A DNA stretch of 64,000 bases from Vibrio sp. JPW-9-11-11 (GTDB lineage Bacteria > Pseudomonadota > Gammaproteobacteria > Enterobacterales > Vibrionaceae), in NCBI RefSeq assembly GCF_013369335.1, contig NZ_SZQJ01000007.1, forward strand, positions 1 to 64,000, read 5' to 3'. Positions within the stretch are counted from its first letter, which is position 1. Every line of letters starts with the position of its first letter. Both the position numbers and the translations under genes were made by a program. Below, piece by piece: positions 56,995-64,000 of the stretch. The notes below the pieces were generated by a model, which did not search any database, was not told where the DNA came from, and was given only the letters and a program-made list of their open reading frames with translations.

Positions 56995-58098
56995 CTATTT
57001 TTCTTTCTTGCTAACAGTGGCAGTGATACGAATATCTTTGCCGACTTGTCTAATATCTTTAATATCGAGGTCGATGACATCAGTCATCGACTCAAGGCCC
57101 AAGGCACCAAGTAAACCGCGACCATCGCTACCCATAATCTTAGGGGCCAAATAAAGTACGATCTCATCTACCAACTCGGCTTGAATCAAGCTCGACGCCA
57201 AGGTTGGCCCTGCTTCCACCCAAAGGTGGTTGATATTATGCTCACCAGCTAACTGCGAGAAAGTGGCCGTTAAATCGACCTTCTGACCCACCTCATAAAG
57301 CTTAACATCGCCTTGCGCAGAAACGATAAGGTGTTCGCCCTCAGTGTGAAACAGTTTGAGGTTTGGCGTTAATAGACCTTGTCTATCGAGGATCACTCGA
57401 ATCGGTTGGCGAAGTTGCGCTTGCGGGTAATGAGTTCGAACACAAGCGGGTAACTCTTGCCAACGCACATTAAGCGACGCATCGTCATCAATCACCGTTT
57501 TGCTGGTTGAGAGAATCGCGCCGCTGTGCGCCCGGTACTTTTGGACATCTTGCCTAGCTTGAGGGCTAGTAATCCACTGACTTTGGCCGTTGGAGAGAGC
57601 CGTTTGACCATCTAAACTGGCGGCCATTTTGAGTTGCACAAAAGGCATTCCCGTACGCATACGTTTAATAAACGCAGGGTTAAGCGCCATGGCTTGTTGT
57701 TCTAATAACCCGACTTCAACCTCGATGCCAGCGTCGCGCAACATTTGTATTCCGCGTCCTGCAACTTGCGGATTCGGGTCTTGCATCGCACAAATCACTT
57801 TGGCCACTTTGGCTTTAATCAAGCCTTCAGCGCACGGCGGAGTGCGACCATAATGGGAGCACGGCTCCAGTGTCACATAAGCGGTAGCACCCACAGACTG
57901 CTCTCCTGCCATACGCAATGCATGAACTTCAGCGTGAGGCTCACCAGCTCGATAATGAAAACCTTCACCGACGACTTCGCCATTTTGGGTAATCACGCAG
58001 CCGACATTCGGGTTAGGGGCGGTCGTATAGATACCGCGCTGCGCTAACTCGATCGCGCGCGACATCATTTGATAATCTGTAACGCTAAAAGTAGCCAT
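56995..58098 (-). CDS. ribD: Bifunctional pyrimidine deaminase/reductase RibD
   Basis: Second and third steps of riboflavin synthesis. The N-terminal deaminase (1-145) has zinc ligands in EPHAEVHALRMAGE and TLEPCSHYGRTPPCAE. The C-terminal reductase (about 147-367) has VQLKMAASLDGQTAL and LWVEAGPTLASSLIQ. The ATG at 58098 is used (367 aa); a TTG at 58110 directly abuts the nrdR stop and is an alternative. Confidence 0.95.
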   Translation of the reverse strand: MATFSVTDYQMMSRAIELAQRGIYTTAPNPNVGCVITQNGEVVGEGFHYRAGEPHAEVHALRMAGEQSVGATAYVTLEPCSHYGRTPPCAEGLIKAKVAKVICAMQDPNPQVAGRGIQMLRDAGIEVEVGLLEQQAMALNPAFIKRMRTGMPFVQLKMAASLDGQTALSNGQSQWITSPQARQDVQKYRAHSGAILSTSKTVIDDDASLNVRWQELPACVRTHYPQAQLRQPIRVILDRQGLLTPNLKLFHTEGEHLIVSAQGDVKLYEVGQKVDLTATFSQLAGEHNINHLWVEAGPTLASSLIQAELVDEIVLYLAPKIMGSDGRGLLGALGLESMTDVIDLDIKDIRQVGKDIRITATVSKKEK

Positions 58099-58110
58099 AG
58101 ACAGGTCCAA

Positions 58111-58560
58111 TTAGTCTTCGAGCCTTGCAATCTCTTCGCCAAATTCACGGATATCTTCAAAACTGCGATAAACCGAGGCAAAGCGAATATAGGCGACTTT
58201 ATCCAGCTCTTTAAGTTGATCCATCACTAAGTTGCCGATCATTTCGCTCGGCACTTCTCGCTCACCAGTCGCACGCAATTGTGATTTAATTAAACTGATC
58301 GCGACGTCAACCGCATCAGCACTCACCGGCCGTTTCTCTAGTGCTCTTTGCAGACCACCTACCATTTTATCTTCATTAAACGGTTCGCGATTACCGTTCG
58401 ATTTTATGACTCGCGGCATGACCAACTCAGCGGTTTCGAATGTCGTAAAGCGTTCACTGCACGCAAGGCATTGACGACGACGACGCACCTGATGACCATC
58501 AGCGACTAAACGCGAATCAATGACTTTGGTGTCGTTCTCGGCACAAAAAGGACAATGCAT
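58111..58560 (-). CDS. nrdR: Transcriptional repressor NrdR
   Basis: Represses ribonucleotide reductase genes in response to (d)ATP. The start at 58560 ([17 protein letters not shown]) has GGAGGTGAT immediately upstream and gives 149 aa. A zinc ribbon (CPFC, CLAC) precedes an ATP cone ([32 protein letters not shown]). It is first in the nrdR-ribD-ribE-ribB-ribH-nusB run. Confidence 0.96.
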   Translation of the reverse strand: MHCPFCAENDTKVIDSRLVADGHQVRRRRQCLACSERFTTFETAELVMPRVIKSNGNREPFNEDKMVGGLQRALEKRPVSADAVDVAISLIKSQLRATGEREVPSEMIGNLVMDQLKELDKVAYIRFASVYRSFEDIREFGEEIARLED

Positions 58561-58615
58561 ATCACCTCCAAAATTATCCTCACAGTGTACCGGAATAACT
58601 AAAGCTAAGAAAAGC

Positions 58616-58640
58616 AAAAGGGGCCAGTTAGCCCCTTTTT
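58616..58640 (-). terminator. Terminator of proBA
   Basis: GGGGC (58620-58624) pairs with GCCCC (58631-58635), with A and T runs outside. It sits between proA and nrdR. Confidence 0.75.
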
Positions 58641-58663
58641 CAATCGATGTTGCGCGAGAACTG

Positions 58664-59914
58664 TTAACTGCGCGGCAAGTAGTTTGCTTTGCCTACCCAC
58701 TTATAGCTGGTCAACTCTTCCAAGCCCATAGGACCGCGTGCATGAAGCTTTTGAGTTGAAACGGCCACTTCTGCGCCTAAGCCAAACTGAGCACCGTCGG
58801 TAAAGCGGGTTGACGCGTTCACATACACCGCCGCTGAACCCACCGAATTAATAAACCGTTCTGAGTTTTCTAAGCTGTTGGTCATAATCGCATCAGAGTG
58901 GCTCGCGTTATGTACGCGCATGTGCTCAATGGCTTCATCAACGTCAGCAACCACTTTAACGCCTAGCGTATAGCTCAACCATTCTGTGTCAAAGTCACCT
59001 TCACCAGCATCACGCAGCTCTTTTGCTGTGCTAAGCAATGCTTTCGCTTTTGGTTCAGCAACCAATGTCACTTTATCCGCTAAACGTTCTGCCAGCATAG
59101 CCAAGAACTCTGCGGCTACTTTTTCATGAACTAATAACGTATCCAATGAGTTACATGCCGAGGGACGTTGTACTTTGGCATTTTCGACGACATCTAATGA
59201 TTTATCTAGATTCGCACTTTCATCCACAAAGATATGGCTAATGCCAAACCCACCAATAATCACAGGGATAGTGCTGTTTTCTTTGCACATTTTATGCAGG
59301 CCAGCCCCACCACGTGGAATGATCATATCCACGTAGTCATCAAGCTTAAGGAGTTGTGAGACAAGCTCACGATCGGGCTTTTCAATGTACTGAACAGAGG
59401 CAGCAGGCAGACCCGCTTTCGCCAGCGCAGACTGAATCACTTTCACCAGTTCCATGTTAGAAAAGAATGTCTCTTTGCCACCACGAAGAATGCTTGCGTT
59501 ACCTGTCTTTAAACAAAGAGCTGCGATGTCGATGGTAACATTGGGGCGAGCTTCATAAATCACGCCAACCACACCAAGCGGTACACGACGACGTGAAAGC
59601 GACATCCCATTTTCTAGTACTTTACTGTCGAGTTCGCTCCCCACAGGATCGTTAAGACTGATGACATTACGCACGTCGTTGGCAATACCAGTGAGGCGCT
59701 CTGAGTTTAACAACAGGCGATCAAGCAACGCCTCAGTTAAACCAGCTTCGCGCCCCTGTTCGATATCTTTCGCATTCGCCGCTAAGATAGCGTCAGCGTT
59801 TGCTTCAAGCTCGTCGGCAATAATCGCCAATGCTTGGTTTTTTTGTGCTGTTGATGCTGTTGCTAGTTGGAAAGCCGCTTCTTTAGCCGCTTTACCCATA
59901 GAAATGAGTTCCAT
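58664..59914 (-). CDS. proA: Gamma-glutamyl phosphate reductase
   Basis: Second step of proline synthesis, reducing gamma-glutamyl phosphate to the semialdehyde. The 416-aa ALDH-like protein contains [45 protein letters not shown] and the active Cys in [21 protein letters not shown]. The C terminus [35 protein letters not shown] is typical. It follows proB by 11 bases. Confidence 0.97.
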   Translation of the reverse strand: MELISMGKAAKEAAFQLATASTAQKNQALAIIADELEANADAILAANAKDIEQGREAGLTEALLDRLLLNSERLTGIANDVRNVISLNDPVGSELDSKVLENGMSLSRRRVPLGVVGVIYEARPNVTIDIAALCLKTGNASILRGGKETFFSNMELVKVIQSALAKAGLPAASVQYIEKPDRELVSQLLKLDDYVDMIIPRGGAGLHKMCKENSTIPVIIGGFGISHIFVDESANLDKSLDVVENAKVQRPSACNSLDTLLVHEKVAAEFLAMLAERLADKVTLVAEPKAKALLSTAKELRDAGEGDFDTEWLSYTLGVKVVADVDEAIEHMRVHNASHSDAIMTNSLENSERFINSVGSAAVYVNASTRFTDGAQFGLGAEVAVSTQKLHARGPMGLEELTSYKWVGKANYLPRS

Positions 59915-59925
59915 ACTTGTTGTCC

Positions 59926-61059
59926 TTATTCTTGGATTACGACCATGTCATCGCGGTGCAATACTTCATTGCCGTAGTCATAACCTAAAATTCCGATGAT
60001 ATCTTTACTATGTTTGCCGACAATCTTAGCCATGTCTTGGCTTGAGTAACTCGCGATACCACGGGCAACCAACTTGCCCTTGTTGTCGGTGACACGCACG
60101 ACATCACCACGGGCAAACTCGCCACCGACGTGAATTAAGCCTTTGGCCAGTAAGCTGCTGCCCGTTCCGACAACCGCATTGACCGCGCCATCATCGATCA
60201 TGATATCGCCCGAGGCGCTCGGCCCGGCGAGAATCCAACGCTTACGGTTTTCCAATGCCTCTTCACATGGCAAAAAGCGTGTACCTTGCGGGTTTTCACC
60301 CAGAGAATCGAACACCACATTCGGCGCGCTGCCCGCGGCAATGATCACTTCGATACCTGCGCGGCGAGCTATATCTGCTGCTTGAAGTTTAGTGGCCATG
60401 CCCCCGGTGCCCAAGGTGGTACCGCTACCTCCGGCAATTTTCCGTAGAGTATCGTCTATGGTTTTGACTTCTTTGATCAACTCAGCGTTAGGATCTTTGC
60501 GAGGGTCAGCGGTAAATAACCCTTTTTGGTCAGTCAGCAGTAACAACTTATCCGCGCCACATAAAATACCAACCAGAGCCGAAAGGTTGTCGTTGTCACC
60601 GACTTTAATTTCACTGGTCGCCACCGCATCGTTTTCATTCACAATCGGAATAATGTCGTTATCAACCAAGGCATTAATGGTATCGCGGGCATTGAGAAAA
60701 CGCTCGCGATCCTCAAGGTCAGCGCGAGTAAGCAACATCTGGCCAATTTTCAAACCATAGATGGCAAACAGCGACTCCCAAGTTTGGATTAACTGGCTTT
60801 GTCCTACCGCAGCCAACAGTTGTTTACTCGCCATAGAGTTGGGCAGTGCGGGGTAGCCTAGGTGCTCGCGTCCAGCCGCGATTGCGCCAGACGAAACCAT
60901 CACGACAGAGTGACCTTGCTTTTTCAGTTCAGCACACTGACGAACCAACTCAACCATATGAGCTCGGTCTAACGCCAAAGTGCCACCAGTCAGAACGCTG
61001 GTTCCTAGTTTAACGACCACGGTTTGAGACTGTGGTGCTTGTCCGCTTTCTTGATTCAT
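59926..61059 (-). CDS. proB: Glutamate 5-kinase
   Basis: First step of proline synthesis and the point of proline feedback inhibition. The amino-acid kinase domain (about 10-270) begins [13 protein letters not shown], with [16 protein letters not shown] and [12 protein letters not shown]-terminal PUA domain (about 285-377) is present, giving 377 aa. It forms an operon with proA. Confidence 0.97.
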   Translation of the reverse strand: MNQESGQAPQSQTVVVKLGTSVLTGGTLALDRAHMVELVRQCAELKKQGHSVVMVSSGAIAAGREHLGYPALPNSMASKQLLAAVGQSQLIQTWESLFAIYGLKIGQMLLTRADLEDRERFLNARDTINALVDNDIIPIVNENDAVATSEIKVGDNDNLSALVGILCGADKLLLLTDQKGLFTADPRKDPNAELIKEVKTIDDTLRKIAGGSGTTLGTGGMATKLQAADIARRAGIEVIIAAGSAPNVVFDSLGENPQGTRFLPCEEALENRKRWILAGPSASGDIMIDDGAVNAVVGTGSSLLAKGLIHVGGEFARGDVVRVTDNKGKLVARGIASYSSQDMAKIVGKHSKDIIGILGYDYGNEVLHRDDMVVIQE

Positions 61060-61172
61060 TGCCTTTCTACTATGAAAAATAAAACAATTGTCTTAACCAC
61101 TGATAACGCAATCAATGCGAAAGATTGATTAGACCTGATGTTGTAGCAATCAACCGTTAATTTAACAAGTAG

Positions 61173-61197
61173 AAAAGGCGCTAAAAAGCGCCTTTTT
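61173..61197 (-). terminator. Terminator of crl
   Basis: GGCGC (61177-61181) pairs with GCGCC (61188-61192), with A and T runs on either side. It lies between crl and proB. Confidence 0.75.
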
Positions 61198-61225
61198 GGG
61201 TAATGACAGTGATAAGTGAGGAAAA

Positions 61226-61615
61226 CTAGACGAATTCTACCGATTCTTTATGCATAACGACCGCTATCTCGAACTCCTTTTGCAAAGTGTCCACCAGTTT
61301 TTGATGAAACGCTTCTTGGGTTCGAGTGACATCGGCTAACGATTTCTTGGGGAGCGCTTTGCCTTGCCATTCACCAGTAATATCGTATAGCCCTGAGCGG
61401 TAACGCGCTTCGAATCCCTCTTTGCTGGCCACCAACTCAAGCCACCAGCCCCAAAACTCACGTTGTTCTGGGGATTTTTTATCATTAACACACACAGACA
61501 GACAATCGAACAGGTAATAGCCTTCGTTACTTTGAGACTCTCTTAGGTAGGGACCTATCGCTCTTAGGGTGGACAGCAAACGGTAATGAGTTGGATTCTT
61601 GATCTGCTCAGACAT
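61226..61615 (-). CDS. crl: Sigma-S-binding factor Crl
   Basis: Small cytoplasmic protein (129 aa) that binds sigma-S and favours its holoenzyme. It shows the family pattern: THYRLLSTLRAIGPYLRE, YYLFDCLSVCVNDKKSPEQREFWGWWLELV and FEARYRSGLYDITGEW. A GGAG precedes the start. It lies between frsA and proB; in E. coli crl is likewise next to frsA, a good synteny check. Confidence 0.94.
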   Translation of the reverse strand: MSEQIKNPTHYRLLSTLRAIGPYLRESQSNEGYYLFDCLSVCVNDKKSPEQREFWGWWLELVASKEGFEARYRSGLYDITGEWQGKALPKKSLADVTRTQEAFHQKLVDTLQKEFEIAVVMHKESVEFV

Positions 61616-61730
61616 AATGAATCTCCATATTCATTTAGGGTCTGTTGGCCCTAGTTATTGTTATTACGCACCCAGGACTCGATAGTTTGGGTAGCACATA
61701 AAATAAGTGTTATCTAAATTAGGAGAAATG

Positions 61731-62978
61731 TCATCTAATTAGCTCGTCCTCCAACCACTTTATCGCTAAATCGAGGGATTGCTCATACCCTTGTGTAATT
61801 GTTTTGGCACTGATTTTCTTCGCTTTACCATAGTCACTAAACGTGGCAACCAGCTGATTATCACTCAATGGAGAGACTGGATCGTTTTCCAAACTCATAG
61901 CGAGAATCGGCACCCGTGTTTTACGGCCAGATAGAATCCCTTGAACCTTTAACGACCAAGCCATTAACTGCCCTGCAAGACTGTTGATATCGACCACAGT
62001 TTTACCCAAGCGAGAGGCGAGAACATCAAGGTACATCTTAGGCATCTGTTTGAGTTTTTCTGGCGACGAGAGCACGTCATGAATAGGCGCCCCTAAAGAC
62101 ACACACGCTTTGATCTTGTCCTGCTCCATAAAAGAGAGTCGCACCATAGCGTTGCCACCAAAACGAAAACCAATCAAGCCAACTTTATGGTGGTCAACCC
62201 AAGGGATGTTGTACAGCTCTTTCAATACAACCTGATGCAAAACGGACGTATCTTCCGTTAGGTTCCAGTGGGTATTGTGACCGATGGACGGCATATCAAC
62301 GGTGAGCATGGCAATGTCTCGCTTCGCCAAATGATCTCGAAACAGGTTCCATAAATCGGTTTGCAAGCTATCCAGCCCCGCGGTAACGATCACAACAGGT
62401 TGTGGTTTATCGGTTTTGGTTAGGTGTAAGTGTGCAACAATCTGCTTGTTTTGATAGGGAATTTCGAGGCGTTTGATCGTGTACTGAGTCTTTTTAGCCG
62501 CCTCAGTGTAAGCCGTACTGGCCAGCACTTGCGCTTGAATGGCTAGGTTGTCATTTTTTAAATGCGGGTAGCCGGCGATACTAAAACAGAGTGAAGCATT
62601 AAACATCTCATCTGCGGCTTGCTCTCCTTTAAGATCTGCACTGCGCTTTTGATGTAACATGCCTAACTTGGTCCACTCATATGTCCAATTACCACTGTGG
62701 TAACCCATAACTGTGTCTAACCAGTCATCATGGGTGCGGGAGTGTTTCGAGGCCGCGACTTTTGCCAGTACAGACTCGATCTCGATCGGATCAAGCCCTT
62801 GCCAGGCCCATTGCAATCGACGCAAGTTGCGATACCACTTATAGCCATCTTGTTGCTGCTTTTGCTCTAAAAACGTTTGACTGGATGGCATATATTGAGT
62901 CAAAGCTGAGGTCTCTTTCGCTTGTTTGTGTTTGACAAACAGGGTTTCTGAGAGATTTTTACTGACTTCCTCGGGCAT
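61731..62978 (-). CDS. frsA: Esterase FrsA (fermentation-respiration switch protein)
   Basis: Alpha/beta-hydrolase of 415 aa. The N-terminal region (RNLRRLQWAWQGLDPIEIESVLAKVAASKHSRTHDDWLDTVMGYHSGNWTYEWTKLGMLHQ, about 43-100) is diagnostic of FrsA. The hydrolase core contains VVIVTAGLDSLQTDLW and the nucleophile-elbow-like GLIGFRFGGNAMVRLSF. In that elbow Phe replaces the catalytic Ser (GxSxG is here GFRFG), so esterase activity is questionable. It lies between gpt and crl. Confidence 0.92.
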   Translation of the reverse strand: MPEEVSKNLSETLFVKHKQAKETSALTQYMPSSQTFLEQKQQQDGYKWYRNLRRLQWAWQGLDPIEIESVLAKVAASKHSRTHDDWLDTVMGYHSGNWTYEWTKLGMLHQKRSADLKGEQAADEMFNASLCFSIAGYPHLKNDNLAIQAQVLASTAYTEAAKKTQYTIKRLEIPYQNKQIVAHLHLTKTDKPQPVVIVTAGLDSLQTDLWNLFRDHLAKRDIAMLTVDMPSIGHNTHWNLTEDTSVLHQVVLKELYNIPWVDHHKVGLIGFRFGGNAMVRLSFMEQDKIKACVSLGAPIHDVLSSPEKLKQMPKMYLDVLASRLGKTVVDINSLAGQLMAWSLKVQGILSGRKTRVPILAMSLENDPVSPLSDNQLVATFSDYGKAKKISAKTITQGYEQSLDLAIKWLEDELIR

Positions 62979-63015
62979 GAATTCGACCTACTTAATGGGT
63001 TTTGTAAATAGTAAT

Positions 63016-63044
63016 AAAAAAAATGACCCAATAAAGGGTCATTT
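63016..63044 (-). terminator. Terminator of gpt
   Basis: AAATGACCC (63021-63029) pairs with GGGTCATTT (63036-63044). Eight A residues at 63016-63023 form the T tract on the reverse strand. Confidence 0.8.
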
Positions 63045-63075
63045 ATCAAGAAATTGTCGCTATGAGCGAATTCGA

Positions 63076-63540
63076 TTACTTTTGCTTGCGGTTAATCGGC
63101 TCAACGTATTGGATTGACATATCCCATGGCTGTTCAATCCAAGTCTCCTGAGCAATGTCAACCACATAATCATCGAGTAACTCAGCACCTGATGGCTTAG
63201 CACACACGGCGATGAGCTTTGCTTTCGGGTATAGTTCGCGTAGTTTACGTGCGGTGTCACCACTGTCTACTAAGTCTTCTACGATTAAATATCCTTCACC
63301 ATCACCTTGTGGCGCTTTTAATACGCTCATATCACGTTGATGATCGTGGTCGTAGCTAGAAATACAAATGGTATCAACGTAACGAATGCCTAACTCACGA
63401 GCTAAGATCGCGCCTGGAACCAAACCACCACGGCTTACAGCCCAAATCCCTTTCCATTGCTCGGCTGGCATCTGCTTTTCAGCCAGTTCACGGCAGTATG
63501 AATGCATTTGGTCCCAAGTGATGATGAATTTTTTACTCAT
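63076..63540 (-). CDS. gpt: Xanthine-guanine phosphoribosyltransferase
   Basis: Purine salvage enzyme converting guanine and xanthine to nucleotides with PRPP. The 154-aa protein begins [21 protein letters not shown]. The PRPP motif is [20 protein letters not shown] (about 85-104), and [24 protein letters not shown] precedes it. A purine permease gene lies just upstream on the same strand, a sensible pairing. Confidence 0.96.
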   Translation of the reverse strand: MSKKFIITWDQMHSYCRELAEKQMPAEQWKGIWAVSRGGLVPGAILARELGIRYVDTICISSYDHDHQRDMSVLKAPQGDGEGYLIVEDLVDSGDTARKLRELYPKAKLIAVCAKPSGAELLDDYVVDIAQETWIEQPWDMSIQYVEPINRKQK

Positions 63541-63690
63541 TGTAATAACCTAATAATTTTAAAAGTCTGCATCCCCAAACACGCCGATTAACAACCAGCG
63601 CCTGCCTTGCGCTATTGAGGGGAAAAGCTACGCAAACGATTATTTTAACGCAGCTACCGCTCAATACCAATGGTCAATACTATTGTTCGA

Positions 63691-63727
63691 AAAAAATCGC
63701 CATTGCCGTCACACGGCAATGGCGATT
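63691..63727 (-). terminator. Terminator of the purine permease gene
   Basis: A 14-bp stem (63695-63708 with 63714-63727) has a five-base loop. Six A residues before it form the T tract on the reverse strand. Confidence 0.9.
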
Positions 63728-63759
63728 CTGAGAACCTAAGGTTGCAATTGACTTGGTGC

Positions 63760-64000
63760 TTAAGCAACTAAGTATTTGATGATAAATACAGCCGATAGAA
63801 CCCATACGCTGATCGAGACATCGCGACCTTTACCGCTAAGCAGTTTAATCGCCGCGTAAGAGATAAAGCCAAGCGCGATGCCCTCTGCAATTGAATAAGT
63901 CAATGGCATCAATAGACAGGTCACCACCACTGGCGCAGCTTCTGTTAGGTCACGCCAATCGACACTGACCAAGCCAGACATCATCAAAATCGCGACATAG
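63760..64000 (-). CDS. NCS2-family purine permease, C-terminal part
   Basis: Partial gene; the frame stays open to the window edge. The visible 80 residues contain SVDWRDLTEAAPVVVTCLLMPLTYSIAEGIALGFISYAAIKLLSGKGRDV and end IIKYLVA, the C-terminal helices of the AzgA-like branch of the NCS2 family (adenine or hypoxanthine/guanine uptake). It is upstream of gpt on the same strand, so import and salvage may be linked, although a terminator separates them. The exact base cannot be told from this fragment. Confidence 0.82.
   Translation of the reverse strand, partial: YVAILMMSGLVSVDWRDLTEAAPVVVTCLLMPLTYSIAEGIALGFISYAAIKLLSGKGRDVSISVWVLSAVFIIKYLVA

Overview
The window is ordinary chromosomal backbone of a gammaproteobacterium, almost certainly a Vibrionaceae member (Vibrio or a close relative). 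This rests on moderate GC, gene orders shared with the enteric/Vibrio chromosome (rpsB-tsf-pyrH-frr-uppS-cdsA-dxr-rseP-bamA-skp-lpxD-fabZ-lpxA-lpxB-rnhB-dnaE-accA-tilS; dnaQ/rnhA/gloB/mltD; nrdR-rib-nusB-thiL-pgpA), and the presence of crl, frsA, a TIGR03503-type protein and a ribB with a degenerate GTP cyclohydrolase II tail. No insertion sequence, prophage, integron, CRISPR array or defence island is visible.

Layout. 1-300: tRNA-Tyr and its terminator. 0.3-4.6 kb: trehalose PTS operon treBC with its repressor gene treR and two palindromic operators. 4.6-5.6 kb: a MliC-like lipoprotein and gmhB. 5.7-8.5 kb: metNIQ methionine importer behind tandem MetJ boxes. 8.5-11.2 kb: an orphan periplasmic binding protein and an AbgT-family transporter. 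11.4-11.9 kb: zinc-independent ribosomal proteins rpmJ2 and rpmE2 behind a Zur-type palindrome. 11.9-14.4 kb: trmO and proS. 14.5-18.8 kb: a YafJ-type amidotransferase, gmhA and fadE (FadR site). 18.9-25.3 kb: a TIGR03503-like envelope protein, dnaQ, rnhA, a methyltransferase, gloB, mltD and a YIP1-family membrane protein. 25.3-28.3 kb: a YafD-like EEP protein, glnB, cytochrome c, tilS. 28.4-47.8 kb: the long reverse-strand run of fatty-acid, lipid A, outer-membrane biogenesis, isoprenoid and translation genes. 48.1-52.3 kb: map, glnD, yaeH on the forward strand. 52.4-63.5 kb: pgpA, thiL, nusB, riboflavin genes, nrdR, proA, proB, crl, frsA, gpt. The window ends inside an NCS2 purine permease.

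How genes connect. glnB (PII) and glnD (its uridylyltransferase) are both here, as are gmhA and gmhB (heptose for LPS), dnaE and dnaQ (Pol III alpha and epsilon), and rnhA and rnhB. The bamA-skp-lpx block, rseP, uppS and cdsA together serve envelope assembly.

No new multi-gene system was found. The items most worth a second look are a 22-bp perfect inverted repeat after yaeH, the degenerate C-terminal domain of the RibB protein, terminator-like hairpins repeated inside same-strand gene runs, a candidate sigma-E promoter inside rseP, the TIGR03503-like envelope protein, and the mltD/YIP1 translational coupling. Functions are assigned by recognising protein families from sequence; no database search was run. 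Start sites were adjusted where a Shine-Dalgarno sequence or family length argued for an internal start.
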